Source: Scatosoma sp045654025 (GTDB taxonomy: Bacteria; Bacillota; Clostridia; Christensenellales; Borkfalkiaceae). From it: DNA of 41,100 nucleotides. Made by a program: the position numbers and the translations under genes. Below the pieces are notes generated by a model. That model worked only from the letters and a program-made list of their open reading frames with translations, made no database searches and had not been told where the DNA came from. Shown in pieces: positions 31,287 to 39,474 of the stretch. The DNA lies in the NCBI GenBank assembly GCA_045654025.1, contig JAZOMO010000019.1, positions 1-41,100 on the forward strand, read 5' to 3'. Position 1 is the first letter of the stretch. Every line of letters begins with the position of its first letter.

Positions 31287-31301
31287 TGGTTTCGACTGGT
31301 C

Positions 31302-31340
31302 GGGATTTAAGGGTCTATCCCTTAAATCCCTTATTTTTTT
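31302..31340 (+). terminator. Terminator of rpmE
   Basis: A perfect 12-bp stem GGGATTTAAGGG (31302-31313) with 31319-31330 and a 5-base loop is followed by a T-rich tract to 31340. Confidence 0.93.
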
Positions 31341-31343
31341 AAG

Positions 31344-31460
31344 TCGGATTTGCGGCGCAATACGGCGTTGCGCTGTGGCAACCCTCAGTCATTTACGCAC
31401 AGTAAACTCCTTCGGGTTATCCGCGCGCGCCTTGTCTTGCTTGCAACTGCGACTTAAAAC
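31344..31460. repeat. 117-bp interspersed repeat, copy A
   Basis: By my count 105 of 117 positions match copy B (33521-33637) without gaps. It contains a small hairpin-like GTAAACTCCTTCGGGTTATC region and ends with GCTTGCAACTGCGACTTAAA. It has no coding sense that I can see and looks like a member of a dispersed intergenic repeat family. Confidence 0.85.
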
Positions 31461-31464
31461 CGTG

Positions 31465-31580
31465 GTCGGATTTGCGGCGCAATACGGCGTCGAACCTGCG
31501 CGCCTCTTGCTCGTGTACGGCTAGTACACTCCCTGCGGGAAAGCCGCGTTCTTCTTGTCTTGTTCGCATCTCCGCCGTGA
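31465..31580. repeat. Divergent tandem copy C of the interspersed repeat
   Basis: It starts with the same GTCGGATTTGCGGCGCAATA as copy A and then diverges, keeping an analogous layout (GTACACTCCCTGCGGG, CTTGTCTTGTTCGCATCT). From 31581 to 31660 short GC-rich hairpins such as GCGCGCCTTTTCGCGCG follow. No gene is visible in 31341-31677. Confidence 0.65.
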
Positions 31581-31677
31581 ATTGCAAGGCTTTGCCTTGC
31601 GTAAACCAACAATTTGCGCGCCTTTTCGCGCGTAATTTCCTACGCGCGTGAGTGCGTGGGTGATAAGGTACAAAAGT

Positions 31678-33519
31678 ATGAAAAAAGAAAAAATCAAAAA
31701 AACTTATATCGGTGGGCAAGCCGTCATGGAAGGCTTGATGCTGAAGGGGAAAACGGCGTACGCAACCGCCGTGCGTGATCCTGATGGGAACGTGCAAATC
31801 GAATCCAAACGCATCACTCCGCCGGAAAAGAAAAGCGTGTTCTCTCGCTTGCCTATTGTTCGAGGAGTGGTAAACTTCGTCGAATCCCTCGTGCTTGGCT
31901 TCAAGGTGCTGATGCGTAGCGCAGACGTTGCCGTCGAGGAAGACGAAACCCCGTCCAAGGTAGAAAAATGGCTGGAGGAAAAACACAAAGTATCTATGAG
32001 CTCGGTGATCGAGTTCTTTTCCGTGTTGCTTGCCATTGTGTTTTCGTTTGCAATCTTCTTCCTTGCGCCGCAGCTGCTGGCCAAGGCGATTTCCCGCTTA
32101 GTGGGCTGGGGCGAAAGTCCGAAAGGCTTGGACCTCTTATGGTTCAATCTTGTCGAGGGTGGCGTGCGGCTGGCGATTTTTATTGCCTATATCACGTTGA
32201 TAACCCTCTCCAAAACCCTACTTCGTACCTACATGTACCACGGTGCGGAACATAAGACGATTACTTGTGTGGAGAGGGGTTTGGACTTGACTGTGGAGAA
32301 CGTCAGGGGGTGCAGCCGTGTACACGACCGTTGTGGGACGACCTTTCTGTTTATCGTCATTTTCATTTCCATCGTCATCGGTTCGTTGGCGAACTATGCG
32401 GCGGCAGAGTGGCTGTACGTGCAAAATGAAACGGTCAACGACGTCATTCGTCTTGGATTAAAGGTATTATTGTTGCCCTTGGTTGCAGGCGTATCCTACG
32501 AAATTTTACGGCTTTTGGCGAAATCGGATGCGAAGATACTGTATATCTTTAAATGGCCTGGTTTACTGCTTCAACGTTTGACAACCAAAGAGCCTACCGA
32601 CGATATGATCGAGTGCGCGATTGCGGCATTCCGTACGGTGGAAGCGATGGATGCAGATGAAACGATCCCTGAAAAAATGTTCCCGATCGGCGGTAAGCTG
32701 ACGGAGATTTTGAAACATACGAAGGAACGCTTTGCGCAGGCAGGGATTGACGAGGAAGAGGCGGAATGGATTTTTGCCTTAAAGCTCTCCATGCCAAAGA
32801 GTGCGATTGCCGGCGGCGAAGAACGAATCCTCAAGCGCGCGGAAGTACAATCAATCTTCCCTATCATTGAGGAGCGTTTGACGGGAAGACCGCTGTGGTA
32901 TATCTTCGGTGACACCGATTTTTACGGCTATACGATTAAGGTTGACGAGCGTGTGTTGATTCCCCGCAGGGAAACGGAGGAGCTTGTTTTGCACGTTGTC
33001 AATGGCGTTGACGAGGAGTGTCAGATTTTGGACCTTTGCACGGGAAGCGGCGCGATTGCGATTGCGGTTTCAAAGGAACTGGAAAAGCGGGGAATAAACG
33101 CAACCGTCACGGCGAGCGATATTTCCGATGATGCTCTTGCGCTTGCTAAGGAAAATGCGGCGGCGAACGAAGCGAACGTACACTTTGTCAAATCTGATTT
33201 ATTTGCCCGTATTCGCAACAGGTTTGACGTCATCGTTTCCAACCCTCCCTACATTCCGACTGCAGACATCGTAGGGCTTCAAAAGGAAGTAAAGGAATAC
33301 GAACCGCACTTGGCGCTGGATGGCGGCGAGGACGGCTTAGATTATTATCGTCGCATTGCAAAGGACGCGCCCAAGTGTCTTGCGCGCGGCGGCATCGTCA
33401 TCATGGAAGTGGGCGACGGGCAAGCCAACGACGTGGCAAGATTGTTCAAGCACGCCGAATATACGATGATTATTAAAGATCTTGCAGGGAAAGACCGTTT
33501 CGTCAAGGCGATATTTTAA
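31678..33519 (+). CDS. prmC: DUF1385 membrane domain fused to PrmC release-factor glutamine methyltransferase
   Basis: This is one uninterrupted 613-residue frame. Residues 1-300 are DUF1385: IGGQAVMEGLMLKG at 11-24, YHGAEHKTITCVE from 187, and four to five hydrophobic segments (for example VLLAIVFSFAIFFLAP and FLFIVIFISIVIGSLANY). Residues from about 339 are PrmC. A helical N-domain is followed by PRRETEELVLHV, the SAM motif LDLCTGSGAIAIAV (from 451) and the catalytic NPPY (522-525). PrmC methylates the glutamine of the GGQ loop of release factors; prfA, encoding RF1, follows. The two parts are usually separate neighbouring genes. The fusion would tether PrmC to the membrane. The ATG at 31678 follows AAGG; earlier codons to 31648 are not conserved. 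Confidence 0.9.
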   Translation: MKKEKIKKTYIGGQAVMEGLMLKGKTAYATAVRDPDGNVQIESKRITPPEKKSVFSRLPIVRGVVNFVESLVLGFKVLMRSADVAVEEDETPSKVEKWLEEKHKVSMSSVIEFFSVLLAIVFSFAIFFLAPQLLAKAISRLVGWGESPKGLDLLWFNLVEGGVRLAIFIAYITLITLSKTLLRTYMYHGAEHKTITCVERGLDLTVENVRGCSRVHDRCGTTFLFIVIFISIVIGSLANYAAAEWLYVQNETVNDVIRLGLKVLLLPLVAGVSYEILRLLAKSDAKILYIFKWPGLLLQRLTTKEPTDDMIECAIAAFRTVEAMDADETIPEKMFPIGGKLTEILKHTKERFAQAGIDEEEAEWIFALKLSMPKSAIAGGEERILKRAEVQSIFPIIEERLTGRPLWYIFGDTDFYGYTIKVDERVLIPRRETEELVLHVVNGVDEECQILDLCTGSGAIAIAVSKELEKRGINATVTASDISDDALALAKENAAANEANVHFVKSDLFARIRNRFDVIVSNPPYIPTADIVGLQKEVKEYEPHLALDGGEDGLDYYRRIAKDAPKCLARGGIVIMEVGDGQANDVARLFKHAEYTMIIKDLAGKDRFVKAIF

Positions 33520-33520
33520 G

Positions 33521-33637
33521 CCGGATTTGCTACGCAATACGGCGTTGCGCTGTGGCAACCTTCGGTCATTTACGTATAGTAAACTCCCTTAGGTTATCCT
33601 CGTGCGCCTTGTCTTGCTTGCAACTGCGACTTAAAAC
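33521..33637. repeat. 117-bp interspersed repeat, copy B
   Basis: It starts one base after the prmC-fusion stop and is colinear with copy A at about 90% identity. A degenerate fragment of the same end recurs at 33688-33709 (21 of 22 bases match the end of the repeat). With copy A it brackets the fusion gene as a direct repeat. Confidence 0.85.
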
Positions 33638-33752
33638 CACACTTTCATTTTGTTTGCATCTATGCCGCGAAAGGTCGTTTCTTGGGAGCTTGCAACTACG
33701 ACTTAAAACTGTGTTAACTTTACCATAAAATAATTGATTAGGAGGCGTGTTT

Positions 33753-34826
33753 ATGCTGAAAAAGCTGGACGATATTTTAAAGCGCGCGGAGTTTTTATCC
33801 GACCAGCTGTTAAATCCCGACGTTATCGCGGATATGAGCGTATGGCAAAAATATTCCAAGGAACATGCCGACCTTTCCGAGACGGCGGACAAATACCGCG
33901 AATATTTGGAATGTAAACGCCAGATGGACGACGCTTTTGCTTTGGCGGAGGTGGAAACGGACGGCGAGATGAAAAAAATGCTCTTGGACGAGGGCTACGC
34001 CTGCAAAGAACAGCTTGCCGCGTTGCACGGCGAACTAAAGGTGTTGCTGTTGCCCAAGGATAAAAACGACGAAAAGAACTGTATTTTGGAAATCCGTGCT
34101 GGTACGGGCGGCGAAGAGGCGGCGCTGTTTGCCGCAGAGCTTTGCAGAATGTATTTAAACTTCTGCGCGGCAAGACGGTTGAGGGTAGAGGAAATCGAAG
34201 TCAGCCCCACCGAACTTGGCGGTATGAAGGAAGCTATCTATTCCGTATCGGGCGCAGGGGCGTATAAGCTTTTAAAATACGAAAGCGGCGTACACCGCGT
34301 TCAACGCGTACCTGCGACGGAAACGCAAGGCAGAATCCACACCTCGGCGGCGACGGTTGCCGTACTTCCCGAGGCGGAAGAGGTCGAGGTGGAAATTTCC
34401 GACAAGGACATTCGTATCGACATTTTCCATTCGGGCGGCGCGGGTGGCCAAAACGTTAATAAGGTAGCCTCGGCGGTGCGTATTACGCACTTCCCTACGG
34501 GGATTGTCGTTACCTGTCAGGATGAACGCTCGCAGCTTAAAAACAAAGAACGCGCCTTTAAGGTGCTCCGTTCCCGTATCTACGATTTTTACAACGGTCA
34601 GAGTGCGAAGGCGCGTGAAGAAAACCGCCGCAGCATGGTAGGTAGCGGCGATAGAAGCGAACGCATCCGCACCTACAACTTTCCGCAGAGCCGTGTTACC
34701 GACCATAGAATCGGGCTGAGTCAATACAACTTAGACGCCTTCATCATGGGGGACATCGGTTCGATGGTAGAGGCGCTGACGATTGCAGACAGAGAGGCAC
34801 AGCTTGCTTCGCAAGGGGAGGAATAA
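33753..34826 (+). CDS. prfA: Peptide chain release factor 1
   Basis: RF1 reads UAA and UAG stop codons. The 357-residue chain has the codon-recognition motif PAT in VQRVPATETQGRIHTS and the peptidyl-hydrolysis GGQ at residues 231-233 in SGGAGGQNVNKV. The Gln is the target of PrmC encoded just upstream. The ATG at 33753 follows TAGGAGG by 7 bases; a GTG two codons earlier is too close. rsmI starts 2 bases after the stop. Confidence 0.96.
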   Translation: MLKKLDDILKRAEFLSDQLLNPDVIADMSVWQKYSKEHADLSETADKYREYLECKRQMDDAFALAEVETDGEMKKMLLDEGYACKEQLAALHGELKVLLLPKDKNDEKNCILEIRAGTGGEEAALFAAELCRMYLNFCAARRLRVEEIEVSPTELGGMKEAIYSVSGAGAYKLLKYESGVHRVQRVPATETQGRIHTSAATVAVLPEAEEVEVEISDKDIRIDIFHSGGAGGQNVNKVASAVRITHFPTGIVVTCQDERSQLKNKERAFKVLRSRIYDFYNGQSAKAREENRRSMVGSGDRSERIRTYNFPQSRVTDHRIGLSQYNLDAFIMGDIGSMVEALTIADREAQLASQGEE

Positions 34827-34828
34827 GT

Positions 34829-35632
34829 ATGGTTAGCTTTGTGGCGACGCCGATAGGCAACTTAAAGGACATCACCCTGCGTGCGCTCGAAACGCTGAAA
34901 GAAGCGGACGTCATCTTTTGCGAGGACACGAGGCACACCCTCAAATTGCTGAATGCTTACGAGATTAAAAAACCATTGTTTGCCTGCCATAAGTTCAACG
35001 AAACGGAGGCGGCGCAGCGCATTTTAGAGGAATCGAGAGCAGGCAAAAAGGTCGCGGTAGTTTCCGATGCAGGTACGCCCGTCGTATCCGACCCGGGCAA
35101 CGTGGTTTGCCGTATTCTGCGTGAGGCGAACGAGCCGTATACCCTTATCCCTGGTGCGTGCGCGTTTGTGGCGGCGTTGGTGCTGTCGGCGCTTCCTGCG
35201 GATAAATTTGCGTTTATCGGGTTTCTTCCTGATAAAAAAGGGGAAAAGATAAAGCAGCTGGAAGGGTACAAGGACTTGACGATGACCATGGCGTTCCACT
35301 CTGCGCCGCAGGACGTAGACAAGGACGTGGCGGCGATGTACGAGGTGTTTGGCGACCGTGCCGCCGTTGCCGTGCGTGAGATTACGAAAATCCATGAGGA
35401 AGCGCAACACTTCACCCTAGCACAGGGCTTGCAGGGGGAAAAGCGAGGGGAATACGTACTCATCGTCGAGGGGGCAAAGGAAGGGGAAAACCCCTTGAAC
35501 GCCCTGACGGAAACGGAACATATCCGCCATTATATGGCGGCAGGCTTGCCTAAAAAAGAGGCTCTGAAAAAAGCGGCGAAGGACCGTGGCGTATCCAAGT
35601 CCGAACTCTATCCCTTTGCGGTCGACTTATAA
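34829..35632 (+). CDS. rsmI: 16S rRNA 2'-O-ribose C1402 methyltransferase
   Basis: RsmI methylates the 2'-OH of C1402 in 16S rRNA with SAM, tuning decoding at the P site. The tetrapyrrole-methylase fold is evident from the N-terminal VATPIGNLKDITLRALE, CEDTRHTLKLLN, VSDAGTPVVSDPG and the SAM-site PGACAFVAALVLSALP. At 267 residues it is close to the family length (about 280). The stop of prfA is 2 bases upstream and the start follows GGGGAGG inside prfA. Translation genes are thus coupled. Confidence 0.95.
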   Translation: MVSFVATPIGNLKDITLRALETLKEADVIFCEDTRHTLKLLNAYEIKKPLFACHKFNETEAAQRILEESRAGKKVAVVSDAGTPVVSDPGNVVCRILREANEPYTLIPGACAFVAALVLSALPADKFAFIGFLPDKKGEKIKQLEGYKDLTMTMAFHSAPQDVDKDVAAMYEVFGDRAAVAVREITKIHEEAQHFTLAQGLQGEKRGEYVLIVEGAKEGENPLNALTETEHIRHYMAAGLPKKEALKKAAKDRGVSKSELYPFAVDL

Positions 35633-35674
35633 TTCCGTTTGCAATACTTATTACCTTTATCACGGAGCGAATAT

Positions 35675-36406
35675 ATGTATTTAGAAGAATATATTTACTT
35701 TTTAATCGGTTTAGCGGTATGCGCGTTGTTTTCGGCGTACGCTAGCTATAAGGTGACGTCCACCTTCCGCGCCTATTCGGGGGTGAGATGCAGTAGCGGT
35801 ATGACGGGCTACGATACCGCAACCAAGCTGCTTTGGGCGGCGGATGCGCGCGACATTCGGGTGGGAAAGGTAAGCGGTACGCTCACCGACCATTACCATC
35901 CGACGAAGGGGGTTGTCAACCTCTCGGAAAGCACGTACGGCAGTGCGTCCGTGGGCGCGGTGGCAGTAGCGGCGCACGAAGTCGGACACGTGGCACAAAA
36001 GAAAAGAGGCTATCTTCCGTACAAAGTACGGACGTCGCTGGTACCCGTGGTGAATATCGGTTCACGTTTGGCGTTCCCGTTGGTGATAATCGGTATGTTG
36101 CTGGACTTGTTTTCGCTGTCGGCAAATCCCACGACGGGATTCACGATAGCGCTTGTCGGTGTTTGCCTCTATGGGGCGGCGACGTTGTTCCAGTTGGTCA
36201 CCTTGCCCGTGGAGTACAACGCCTCTCGCCGTGCGAAGAAGATGTTGAGGGAGCAGGGCATTTTGACGGCAGAGGAACTGCGCGGTGCAGACAAGGTGCT
36301 GGATGCGGCGGCTTTGACATATGTAGCGGCGCTGGCGACTTCGTTGTTGTATTTCCTGCGTTTCCTGCTGTGGGTACTGGCGGTTTTTGGTCGGCGCAGA
36401 CGATAA
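35675..36406 (+). CDS. YugP-type membrane zinc metallopeptidase
   Basis: This 243-residue membrane protein of the Zn_peptidase_2 (YugP) family has the zinc motif HEVGH at residues 101-105 in AVAVAAHEVGHVAQ. There is an N-terminal membrane segment (about 8-25) and further hydrophobic segments near 130-150, 160-185 and 215-240. VEYNASRRAKKML is also typical. The physiological substrate is unknown. An open frame back to 35639 exists, but the ATG at 35675 follows CGGAG and gives a typical N-terminus. The gene lies 42 bases after rsmI and could share its transcript. Confidence 0.88.
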   Translation: MYLEEYIYFLIGLAVCALFSAYASYKVTSTFRAYSGVRCSSGMTGYDTATKLLWAADARDIRVGKVSGTLTDHYHPTKGVVNLSESTYGSASVGAVAVAAHEVGHVAQKKRGYLPYKVRTSLVPVVNIGSRLAFPLVIIGMLLDLFSLSANPTTGFTIALVGVCLYGAATLFQLVTLPVEYNASRRAKKMLREQGILTAEELRGADKVLDAAALTYVAALATSLLYFLRFLLWVLAVFGRRRR

Positions 36407-36501
36407 AACGAGGGCATAGGTATGCGTTTAAAGGCAAAAAAGTCGTTGATTTGCCCCTTTGCGCTACCAAAATCAGGATAAAGAATTGCATGGTATATCG
36501 T

Positions 36502-36527
36502 AAAACCGTCCTAAAAAGGGCGGTTTT
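36502..36527 (+). terminator. Terminator before the lipoprotein genes
   Basis: AAAACCG-T-CC pairs with GG-G-CGGTTTT around an A-rich loop, with a T tail. A nearly identical hairpin follows the first lipoprotein gene at 39341-39366. The rest of 36407-36557 holds nothing I recognise. Confidence 0.8.
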
Positions 36528-36557
36528 TGCTATGCAAAAGATTTTGGGGTAATTCTA

Positions 36558-36586
36558 TTGACGAAAGTGGGAAAAAGTGGTAGAAT
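36558..36586 (+). promoter_or_regulatory. Promoter of the DUF4838 lipoprotein gene
   Basis: TTGACG (36558-36563), a 17-base spacer and TAGAAT (36581-36586) lie 38 bases before the ATG at 36625. Confidence 0.8.
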
Positions 36587-36624
36587 AAAAGCAAGCAAAA
36601 AACTTTTTCATACGGAGGCGAATG

Positions 36625-39291
36625 ATGAAAAAGAAATTTTTAACCCTCATACTGGCGTTTGCGGCGATGGTTTCGTGCGCATTCGGTTTTTCTGCGTGCG
36701 GCGTTGGCAATCCGCCCGCGAGCAGTAGCGCCCCCACGTCTGGAGGCTCGTCCTCGTCAGACAGTGGTAACAGTGGCGGCTCGTCCTCGTCAGACAGTGG
36801 TAACAATGGCGGCGACAGTAGCAATCCCATAGAAAGCGGCATCAGCTTTAATACCTTTACCGTGGATGGTACCAATGTCTACGGCAAGGTAAGCAACAGC
36901 GTGACGGAGTTTTCTTTTATCAATGAAGTGACCGTAAAAGGTAGTGTAAAATACGTGGTTGCGTTGGATAAAAATGGGATACAAACGGTACTCACAAAAG
37001 CCATCGATTTAAGCGTGGGTGATAATACGGTCTACGTATTTGAAATGAATGATGACGAAGTTGTAAAGACTTATACAGTTACCATTCGCCGTCTTCCGAT
37101 GTACGCAGTAACCTTTAATACAAGCGGTGGTGTAGAGATTAAAGCGCAGATGGTTGAAGAGGGCAGCCTTGCGACGATGCCTAAAGATCCAACGCGTGAT
37201 GGCTATGCCTTTAAAGGCTGGGATTACGATTTTTCAAAGCCTATCACGGCAAACGTCGAAATTACGGCAAATTGGTCGCTGGTTGTTTCGCATACATATA
37301 AGTATGACGGCACGCACGTGTATACCGCGCCTGATACGAACGATTACCTGGTGAAAAACGGCAAAACGGACTACATCTTGGTTGTCCCCGAAGAAAGCAG
37401 TTACAGAGAGCGTACGGCAAGAATGGAATTTGCAGATCTTTTCAAGGAGGCAACGGATATCGTTATCAAGGTAAAAACGGATGCTGAAATTACGGATGCT
37501 TCCACGGGTAAATATATTTCCTTGGGCAGAACGAAGCTTTTGGAACAAGCCGGCATCGAGATTGATTACAAAACGTTGGATAACGACGGTCACAGAATCG
37601 TAACGAAGGGCGACGATATCTATCTTTGCGGCGGTGCTGACGAAGGTACGGTATTTGCTGTATACACCTTCATGAACATCACCTTCAACTACGAAACGTA
37701 CTACTTCGATTGCATGGAAATCGAGCATACGTCCGAAAAGAAGCTGAAGGCTTACGACGTGACGGATATCCCTGACTTCAAGTTCCGTGCGCACAGCAGC
37801 GACGTAACGATGTACGAATCCCCGGATTACGACGAAAATATGTTTGCGTGGCGTTTGAAATACTATGGCAAAGAGGGTACGCGTGGTTACTACTGGACGC
37901 CGATCCACGAGGTTTGGTGGAATATGTCCGAAGGCGGGACGGGCGCAAGTACGAACATCAACCGTTGGTTCCCCGAATACATTTACAACAATATCGACCA
38001 GAAGACAAGGGAAATCCCTGACGGCGAAGGTGGCACGAAAGAACATTACGTTTACTATCCCGAATGGTACTCCACGATGGGTGGCGAACAGGTTTGCTTC
38101 AGCGCACACGGCGACCCCGAGGCGTACGAAGCGATGGTAAACGAGGCGTTCGAAAAGGTTAGGGCGCATCTTGCGTATTATACGCCTGACAGATACCCCA
38201 ACTACAAAGTATATTCCATGACACACATGGATAACACGAACTACTGCAGATGCTGGAGCTGTAGAGAGCTTTCCGCCTATTACGGTGATTCCCAGGCGGC
38301 GATTCAGGTCATTTTCATGAACGACCTAGCGGAGAAGGTAGACGAATGGATGGAGTACGGCAAGCAGACGGGTGCGGAGTGGTACAGAGAAGACTTCCAC
38401 CTCTTATTCTTTGCGTACAACCACAACTTCACGGCTCCTGCGAAATACAACGCAAAGACGAAACAGTACGAACCGATTGACAACAAGGTAAAGGTAAGCG
38501 ACCGACTCATCGTATGGTTCTGTCGTGAGGCAGATGGTCAGAGTGAATTTGATTCGGATAGGAACGAAGACTGTCTTAATCAGCTTGATGGTTGGAGTGC
38601 ATGCGCAAACAACATCTACTACTGGGACTATCGTACGAACTTCGAGAACTACCTCTTCCCTATTGATACTTTCCAGTACGCGACCCCTGAGATGTACGCG
38701 TACTTCTGCAGCAAGAGCGACAGATACTGGTTCACCCAGCTGCAGGACAGCAACACAGGCCCCAACACAGCATGGCACAACCTGAAGGTGTACCTCGAAG
38801 CGAAGCTTGCTTGGGATACCTCGCTGGATATGGACGAGTTGATTAACAACTGGTTCAAGGCGATGTATAAGGAAGCGGCGCCTGCAATGTTAAGGGTATT
38901 CTATTCTGTACGTGCATATCAGCAATACCTTCTTGTGGGTAACCTTGAATTAGGCTTGCAGACAGACGGTTCGGTATCCATTGACAGACCTGAATACTGG
39001 CCTATCGGCGTTGTACAGGGCTGGCTGGATGGTATGGATGAGGCGAAGGAAGCCGTAGCGCATTACGCGGTTACCAATCCTGAACTGTACGACCAAATTT
39101 GCGGACATATCGAAACCGAAGCGGTAAGTAACCTGTTCATCATCTTGGAAATGCATGGGTACAGTATCTCCGCAAAACAGAGACAGGAATACATCGACCG
39201 ACTTTGGTACGATGTGGAATGGCTGCATCTTGAAAACCTGTGTTTGAGAAACTCGAAACAGATGTTCACGGGTTGGCTGAGTACATTATAA
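36625..39291 (+). CDS. Large surface lipoprotein with Flg_new repeat and DUF4838 domain
   Basis: The 888-residue protein has a lipoprotein signal peptide with lipobox FSAC (Cys25) and a Ser/Gly linker (about 30-70). That linker is encoded by two near-identical 33-bp units. A cadherin-like beta domain (about 75-155), one Flg_new/InlB-type repeat (FNTSGGVEIKAQMVEEG to VEITANW, about 158-215) and a large region resembling DUF4838 follow. In the last region TLDNDGHRIVTKGDDIYLCGG and the Cys-rich NYCRCWSCRELSAYYG are typical. DUF4838 accompanies glycoside-hydrolase-like architectures, so a surface glycan role is plausible but unproven. ATG codons at 36622 and 36625 are both in frame; GGAGG spacing favours 36625. 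Confidence 0.82.
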   Translation: MKKKFLTLILAFAAMVSCAFGFSACGVGNPPASSSAPTSGGSSSSDSGNSGGSSSSDSGNNGGDSSNPIESGISFNTFTVDGTNVYGKVSNSVTEFSFINEVTVKGSVKYVVALDKNGIQTVLTKAIDLSVGDNTVYVFEMNDDEVVKTYTVTIRRLPMYAVTFNTSGGVEIKAQMVEEGSLATMPKDPTRDGYAFKGWDYDFSKPITANVEITANWSLVVSHTYKYDGTHVYTAPDTNDYLVKNGKTDYILVVPEESSYRERTARMEFADLFKEATDIVIKVKTDAEITDASTGKYISLGRTKLLEQAGIEIDYKTLDNDGHRIVTKGDDIYLCGGADEGTVFAVYTFMNITFNYETYYFDCMEIEHTSEKKLKAYDVTDIPDFKFRAHSSDVTMYESPDYDENMFAWRLKYYGKEGTRGYYWTPIHEVWWNMSEGGTGASTNINRWFPEYIYNNIDQKTREIPDGEGGTKEHYVYYPEWYSTMGGEQVCFSAHGDPEAYEAMVNEAFEKVRAHLAYYTPDRYPNYKVYSMTHMDNTNYCRCWSCRELSAYYGDSQAAIQVIFMNDLAEKVDEWMEYGKQTGAEWYREDFHLLFFAYNHNFTAPAKYNAKTKQYEPIDNKVKVSDRLIVWFCREADGQSEFDSDRNEDCLNQLDGWSACANNIYYWDYRTNFENYLFPIDTFQYATPEMYAYFCSKSDRYWFTQLQDSNTGPNTAWHNLKVYLEAKLAWDTSLDMDELINNWFKAMYKEAAPAMLRVFYSVRAYQQYLLVGNLELGLQTDGSVSIDRPEYWPIGVVQGWLDGMDEAKEAVAHYAVTNPELYDQICGHIETEAVSNLFIILEMHGYSISAKQRQEYIDRLWYDVEWLHLENLCLRNSKQMFTGWLSTL

Positions 39292-39340
39292 GTAATCATC
39301 AATAAAGTTTTTAATTCTCTATACTCAAGGGATAACAAGT

Positions 39341-39366
39341 AAAACCGTCCTGAAAAGGGCGGTTTT
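39341..39366 (+). terminator. Terminator of the DUF4838 lipoprotein gene
   Basis: AAAACCGTCC and GGGCGGTTTT form a stem with one G-T pair, followed by GTTTTAC. It is nearly identical to the hairpin at 36502-36527. Confidence 0.85.
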
Positions 39367-39410
39367 GTTTTACAAAGTCGCAAAAAAAGTTTTTTTTATG
39401 CCATCTTGTA

Positions 39411-39439
39411 TTGACAATGTGGGGGGAAGGTGGTAAAAT
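39411..39439 (+). promoter_or_regulatory. Promoter of the Ser-repeat lipoprotein gene
   Basis: TTGACA (39411-39416), a 17-base spacer and TAAAAT (39434-39439) precede the GTG start at 39475 by 35 bases. Confidence 0.82.
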
Positions 39440-39474
39440 AACATAGATAGATGCTTTTATAGGAGGTATGTATT

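Noticed and set aside
37234..38226. A 330-codon open frame on the - strand
   Set aside because: It is antisense to the DUF4838 region and shows no family motif or ribosome binding site; the + frame is clearly coding.
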